Below, piece after piece: positions 59,568 to 64,000 of a DNA stretch of 64,000 bases. Position 1 is the stretch's first letter, and each line of letters starts with the position of its first letter. Source of the DNA: Saccharomycodes ludwigii (taxonomy: Eukaryota; Ascomycota; Saccharomycetes; Saccharomycodales; Saccharomycodaceae); the NCBI RefSeq assembly GCF_020623625.1, contig NC_060203.1, positions 62,001 through 126,000 on the forward strand, written 5' to 3'. The translations under genes and the position numbers were made by a program. Below the pieces are notes generated by a model. It was not told where the DNA came from and did no database searches. It saw only the letters and a list, made by a program, of their open reading frames with translations.

Positions 59568-59710
59568 TCTATCTATTTATATAAAATGCCTAATGTATAT
59601 ACAAGATAATGAATTATAACATGCAATATTTTATCAAAAATCAACAGTACATCAAAATCCACTTTTTTTTTTTTTTTTTTTGTTTGAGGGGGTGAAAAAA
59701 GGTACATCAT

Positions 59711-62557
59711 CTAGCAATTAGTATACTGATCAATAACTGCTAAAATTTTAGTCGAATCAAAGCCAAATCTGTGGAAAATTTCCCTTAAGTTCTGTTTGTT
59801 ATTGATATTAAATGAAGAATTGTTTCCCCTGCCTTTATAATATAAATACTCAACAACTATTTCATTTAACATCTGGATAGTGATGCCGCCCGATGACGAT
59901 GCATCTGCCAATTTGGACATTATATCACCTCTCTTAATTTTATCCTTGACTATTTTCAATGCTTTCAAATAGCTATCTTTATGTATAAATATCAAATCTG
60001 TTGAATTATCTTTATTCTTTTCCTTTTCTAATATCTTACCTCTTTCATCGTAAACATAGGATTGCTTTAACGCATCCAATATAACGCTAATGTTTTTTTG
60101 GTTCAATACTGTGACTCCCAATTTTTGATCTAGGAGGTTCAAAAACAACAAAAGCATATTATAGTCATCTTTTACCACTAGAGTCTGAATAATTTTACCT
60201 ATAACCGCATCATTGGGCAGAATATTTCTTTTTATTAAAAATTTGTGTAAAATGTCTTCTAATGGTATTTTAATAATGCAATTAACAAGGCTATTTTTAT
60301 TAGGAAATTTTTTGATTGAGTATTTATAATAAGTGTCATATTTTAGAGAATAATAATATCTGTAATAGACACATAATATTGAGTAATATAAAGCAGGATT
60401 ACTTTCTAATTCGCTGCTTGTCCTTTCAAATTCATCTTCAGCATACAAATTTAAGCCTTGAATGGCTATGTCATTAACTAAATCAATGCTTTTACCTAAC
60501 TGATCTGAAATAATATAGTATTTCAATGATGCACTCAAAAATTCAGCAGATACAGGAATATCTTGGTCTTCAATATGTTTCATAAGCACCAACTCAACTT
60601 CGTTTTTGTATTTTTCAAAAAGATCTTTGTCGCAGATTTTATTTTTGTTGCTGATAGTAACTGTTCTTTTACGAGTAACATGTTTTGATTTCAAAAGATT
60701 ACCAATCTCACTGGCATAATACATAACAAATTCCGAGTAATAAATTGTAATTGTAGGATCATCGTTTTTTGATAATTTTTCAGTTGCCTCTAAAATTTGC
60801 TTGGCCAAAGTAATCTTTTTATCATTTAGTAAAACTCTTATTATTGCTCTGATTTTATACGGTTGATCCATAATATTATCCTTGAGTAAATTGTCCATGA
60901 TAAATTTAACAATTAAATCATTATATTTTGAGTTTTTGGATAATTTGATCAAGTTTTTTAAAAAAATAGAATTAAATGAATTTAGATGCACCTCTTGGAG
61001 ATATTTAATGTTGTGAAGATAATGCTTGGTAAAGTGTTGGTCAAATCTGTTAGAATTAGGTTCCGTATGTTTTAAAAGCTCATTAACATTAGTAGCCAAA
61101 TAAAGCGCGGTAGATGTGATTAGAAAGTTGTTTTTCTCTTTAATAGTGTTATTCATTTTTTTAGTCAAAAGGGTTAGAAGTTGTTTAGCTCTTTGGTATT
61201 GGCCATTGCTTAAAAATGAGCTTATCACACTATAAAAGTCTTTGTCAGTTGGTTTAATGGGTCTATTTAAAAAAAGATTGCCCTCTTCTTGAGATCGAAA
61301 GAAAATGGATGTAGTATTTTGCATAATTTGTTGTTCTGGGTTATATTCTTCACAGCCATACCGTTCCACAATTTTAATAAAGAGATCGCAATAATAATTA
61401 GCTTCTTGGATATTGTTGCAAAATGACAAATTTTTCCAAATGGCTTTTTTCAAAATTCTAATATCTATATAATCATCACCGAATTTATTTATTGTTTCTT
61501 TAAACATTTTTTTAAATTTCTTTAATTGATTAGTGGATAAATAACACATTAATCCAACTTCATTCCACCAACGCTGGTGTATTCTTTCCGTACTGTTTCT
61601 TACTAATAGAATTGCCTTTTTGGCAGAACCATAATTCATTAAACTTTCAATATAAAACGATTCATTAATAGGATCCATTCTTAATTTTGGGTTATTTCTA
61701 TATATTAAATTACCGGATATGCATAGCCCTTTCAATTTTAAACTTTTGACAGGTATTTTTTTACAAAACTCAAAAATTGATACAAACTCTTCGAGTTTAA
61801 AAGATTCATATAGTGCTACATTTTTTTGATCTCTATCTATCAATTCCAAAACGTTAAAAAGATTTTTAGTCATTTTCCAATAATTTTCTGTGGTGGATTG
61901 GAGCTTACCTGGGTTCCCGGTATCTTTGAAAAGATCGTATTTTAGTCGGTCAAATAATAGTTGTTCATCCATTTCATTATTCTGCAAAGCAGCAAACTTG
62001 GCAGTTTTAACAAAATCATCTGATTCAACAATTTGAGATATTTTCTCAGGACCCAAAGTATTGAATCTGGTGATTTCTAAATATGACTCGTTAACAAGAT
62101 AATGGAAAATAGAGTTAATAATGCTTATATATTTTTGCTGGTCATTTTCATTTTCATTTTCATTTTCAGGACGTGGAGTTTTAGTAGGTCCAGAAAGCTG
62201 CTTCATCTTTTCTTTCAAGACATTTAGGTTTTTGGATGATTTTTTAAATGCAGTGTTATTAACCTGTAAATAATCCAGATAAGTTTTACTCAATGATTCT
62301 GGTACATTAACTTTGGAGAACCCTCTTTCTAATAAATCTTTTTCTACAAAATGCTCGGTATCGATACTAGTATTTTGGGAAATAGGATCACTTTCCAGTT
62401 TGTTGGAAGATTTTTGTTGATTTAATTTTCTTAAATGGGACTGGGCATGATGTCTTAGCAACAGTTGATTATTATTACATGTAAAATTTCTAGCATTGGC
62501 TTTTATTATTTTAACAATCAAATGTTTATTTCTTGATCTTATAGAATTAGAGATCAT
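59711..62557 (-). CDS. SOV1: Mitochondrial protein Sov1 (required for Var1 expression)
   Basis: A 948-aa helical, PPR-like protein (yeast Sov1 898 aa) with a basic, Ser/Asn-rich N-terminal presequence (MISNSIRSRNKHLIVKIIKA). Helical repeats extend through most of the length (for example FYSVISSFLSNGQYQRAKQLL). A short Glu-Asn tandem (ENENENEND, coded by TTTTCA repeats at about 62141-62168) marks the N-terminal region. Sov1 is needed for accumulation and translation of mitochondrial VAR1 mRNA. Sequence similarity is low in this family, so the name relies largely on synteny with UBX4 and on size. Mitochondrial targeting is inferred. Confidence 0.8.
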   Translation of the reverse strand: MISNSIRSRNKHLIVKIIKANARNFTCNNNQLLLRHHAQSHLRKLNQQKSSNKLESDPISQNTSIDTEHFVEKDLLERGFSKVNVPESLSKTYLDYLQVNNTAFKKSSKNLNVLKEKMKQLSGPTKTPRPENENENENDQQKYISIINSIFHYLVNESYLEITRFNTLGPEKISQIVESDDFVKTAKFAALQNNEMDEQLLFDRLKYDLFKDTGNPGKLQSTTENYWKMTKNLFNVLELIDRDQKNVALYESFKLEEFVSIFEFCKKIPVKSLKLKGLCISGNLIYRNNPKLRMDPINESFYIESLMNYGSAKKAILLVRNSTERIHQRWWNEVGLMCYLSTNQLKKFKKMFKETINKFGDDYIDIRILKKAIWKNLSFCNNIQEANYYCDLFIKIVERYGCEEYNPEQQIMQNTTSIFFRSQEEGNLFLNRPIKPTDKDFYSVISSFLSNGQYQRAKQLLTLLTKKMNNTIKEKNNFLITSTALYLATNVNELLKHTEPNSNRFDQHFTKHYLHNIKYLQEVHLNSFNSIFLKNLIKLSKNSKYNDLIVKFIMDNLLKDNIMDQPYKIRAIIRVLLNDKKITLAKQILEATEKLSKNDDPTITIYYSEFVMYYASEIGNLLKSKHVTRKRTVTISNKNKICDKDLFEKYKNEVELVLMKHIEDQDIPVSAEFLSASLKYYIISDQLGKSIDLVNDIAIQGLNLYAEDEFERTSSELESNPALYYSILCVYYRYYYSLKYDTYYKYSIKKFPNKNSLVNCIIKIPLEDILHKFLIKRNILPNDAVIGKIIQTLVVKDDYNMLLLFLNLLDQKLGVTVLNQKNISVILDALKQSYVYDERGKILEKEKNKDNSTDLIFIHKDSYLKALKIVKDKIKRGDIMSKLADASSSGGITIQMLNEIVVEYLYYKGRGNNSSFNINNKQNLREIFHRFGFDSTKILAVIDQYTNC

Positions 62558-62940
62558 CAGAAGTTCTTTGAATATAACTTTGTTTTATTTCTCTATTTTT
62601 TTTTTTTTTTTAAAAAATTTATACAATGATATAAGATATAGTTATTTGTCTCTGTTGTAAGTTCATTGAAAAATAAAAGCTTTTTTTCCGCAAAAAAAAA
62701 AAAATAATAATAATAATAATAATAATGATAATAACACGCATATAAATAAATACATATACATTTTTCTTTTTCTTTTTTTTTTTAGCCTATATAATAATAA
62801 AAAATATTATTCATTTTAATATAATTAAAGATACCGTTTTATCATCAATAATAATGATATAAACTCATAAACATATTAATAATACAGTTTTAAAACAGAT
62901 ATGTGCCTAAAAAAAAAAAAAGAAAAAACAGGTACGATAC
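62558..62940. other. SOV1-RRP14 intergenic region
   Basis: 383 bp, AT-rich, with an ATA trinucleotide run (about 62703-62727), A- and T-tracts, and no recognisable gene. Confidence 0.5.
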
Positions 62941-64000
62941 CTACCTTTTCAAACGACCTTCAAAACCAGCCCTTTTGCTATGTCCATTAGCATTGTTACT
63001 ACCGTTACGATACCCAGTTTCTTTGCCCCTATTACCATTGGTATTATTATTCTTTTTCTTTTTAATAATTAAGTTTTTGTTCGATTTTAAACCATTTAGA
63101 GACTTTTTCATTTTAACCCTTTTATTTTGTTTTCTGTTCTTGTTTTCTTTCCTTATTTGCAAATTTTCTTCTCTTCTTTTTTGCTTTTCTGCAATATTAG
63201 AAACGATTTGTTGTTTCCGATCGTTCCATTGAAAAGCAGATTTTCTTTTTTGCTGTTCCTTTCTCTTTAAGGCCTTACGCAATAGGCTCTCGTTATCTTT
63301 TAATTTAATACCCTGAGTTTTCAATTGAGCTCTTTGCCACTTTTCTTTTTCTTTAATCTGAATCAATTCTAACTCATTTTTATTTTGTAATTTTTCCTTC
63401 TTTTTCTCTAATATTTTTAAATGTGCCTTTAAATCTTTGTTATTGGGTCCATGTTTCTTTGTTCCTGTATTGGTACCTCTTAGCTTTTGGAGATCTGAAG
63501 TAATTTTCGTGCCGTCATTAAACTGAATATTTTGAAATATAACCTCATTTGGTTGAAGTTCAGAATCATCATCACTGTCGCTTTCTTCGCTTGGATCATC
63601 ATCCTCATCATCGTCGTCGCTTTCAACAGCATCTATAGTTCTTTTTCTTTCAAGTGTTTTCAGTTTTCTTTGTTGCAATAAAGATTCTCTAGATAGTGGG
63701 GCACCAGTAACTTTAGTACCAGGGGCTTTTCTTTTTTCCTTCATGCTCTGAATCTTTTGTTGTAATTTGAGCCTTAAAGTTTCTAAATTTTCGGTTTTCT
63801 TTTTTTCATTTTTTTCATTTTTTTCATTTTTTTATTTTTCTCATTTTTCTCATTTTTCTCATTTTTCTCATTTTTTTCAATTTTTTCATTTTTTTCAGAA
63901 CCATTTGATGCATTTGGTGTAGTCTCTTTTTGAATGTTGATTTCTTCTATGTTGGAAATATCTTTTTTAATTTCATTACCTTCGTCATCAAAAATAACTT
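62941..64000 (-). CDS. RRP14: Ribosome biogenesis protein Rrp14 (SURF6 family), partial and apparently frameshifted
   Basis: The C-terminal part of Rrp14 (yeast 434 aa), a nucleolar SURF6-domain protein for 60S and 40S subunit maturation. From 63831 down to the TAG at 62941 one frame encodes NLETLRLKLQQKIQSMKEKR, then RKAPGTKVTGAP, an acidic block, the SURF6 core (KEKWQRAQLKTQGIKLKD, LLRKALKRKEQQKRKS) and the C-terminus RAGFEGRLKR. Upstream of about 63834, a different frame reads VIFDDEGNEIKKD and then Lys-Asn-Glu repeats, also matching yeast Rrp14 (VIFDDEGNEI). One base seems missing within the T/C/A microsatellite between them. The N-terminus is beyond the right edge. Matches YKL082C next to HOT13. 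Confidence 0.88.

Noticed and set aside
1-64000. CRISPR arrays, bacterial operons, riboswitches
   Set aside because: None seen; the window is eukaryotic nuclear DNA and its direct repeats are LTRs and microsatellites.

Overview
This window comes from the nuclear genome of a budding yeast. It is AT-rich, its genes are compact and mostly intron-less, long poly(dA)/poly(dT) tracts sit in nearly every intergenic space, and almost every long reading frame aligns end to end (from memory) with a Saccharomyces cerevisiae protein. Gene order points to a lineage that did not undergo the whole-genome duplication: genes that lie on two different S. cerevisiae chromosomes are interleaved here in one order with matching orientations. 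A Saccharomycodaceae-like yeast (for example Saccharomycodes) would fit the base composition and gene content, but that is a guess.

Left block (1-20 kb): SWD2 (5' end cut by the window edge), HCS1, ATP7, PUT3, URB1, INA22, DAL81 and ARC19, followed by a small unrecognised secreted-protein frame at about 20.25-20.76 kb. SWD2-HCS1-ATP7-PUT3-URB1-ARC19-PRP40-CCE1 is the YKL018W-YKL011C series. INA22-DAL81-SEC11-MRS1 (YIR024C-YIR021W) is woven through it.

Mobile-element block (21.2-31.9 kb): three Ty3/Gypsy-type insertions are stacked directly upstream of one tRNA-Gln(UUG) gene. They are an old solo LTR, an older element with a poorly matching LTR pair and a short gag, and a young-looking element with apparently identical 434-bp LTRs. 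Each unit is separated from the next by exactly 5 bp, the size of a Ty3 target duplication. Both internal elements carry a primer-binding site for initiator tRNA-Met.

Middle block (32-43 kb): PRP40, SEC11, a YMR090W-like NAD(P)-binding protein, CCE1/MRS1, GDT1, SMF1, and an unrecognised Asn-rich protein whose upstream region holds a GACGCGTC (MCB-like) site.

Right block (44-64 kb): CAB3, TIM10, CYT2, GPA1, SRX1, MDH1, HOT13, AVO2, a CLD1-type alpha/beta hydrolase, UBX4, SOV1 and RRP14 (cut by the right edge). CAB3-CYT2-SRX1-MDH1-HOT13-RRP14 is the YKL088W-YKL082C series, interleaved with TIM10-GPA1 (YHR005C-A/YHR005C) and AVO2-UBX4-SOV1 (YMR068W-YMR066W). RRP14 is readable only in two different frames on either side of a Lys-Asn-Glu microsatellite, an apparent one-base slip.

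Functionally the window is ordinary housekeeping: mitochondrial biogenesis (ATP7, INA22, TIM10, HOT13, CYT2, SOV1, MDH1, CCE1), ribosome synthesis (URB1, RRP14), nitrogen and proline regulators (DAL81, PUT3) and metal transport (SMF1, GDT1). The retroelement stack is the main unusual structure.
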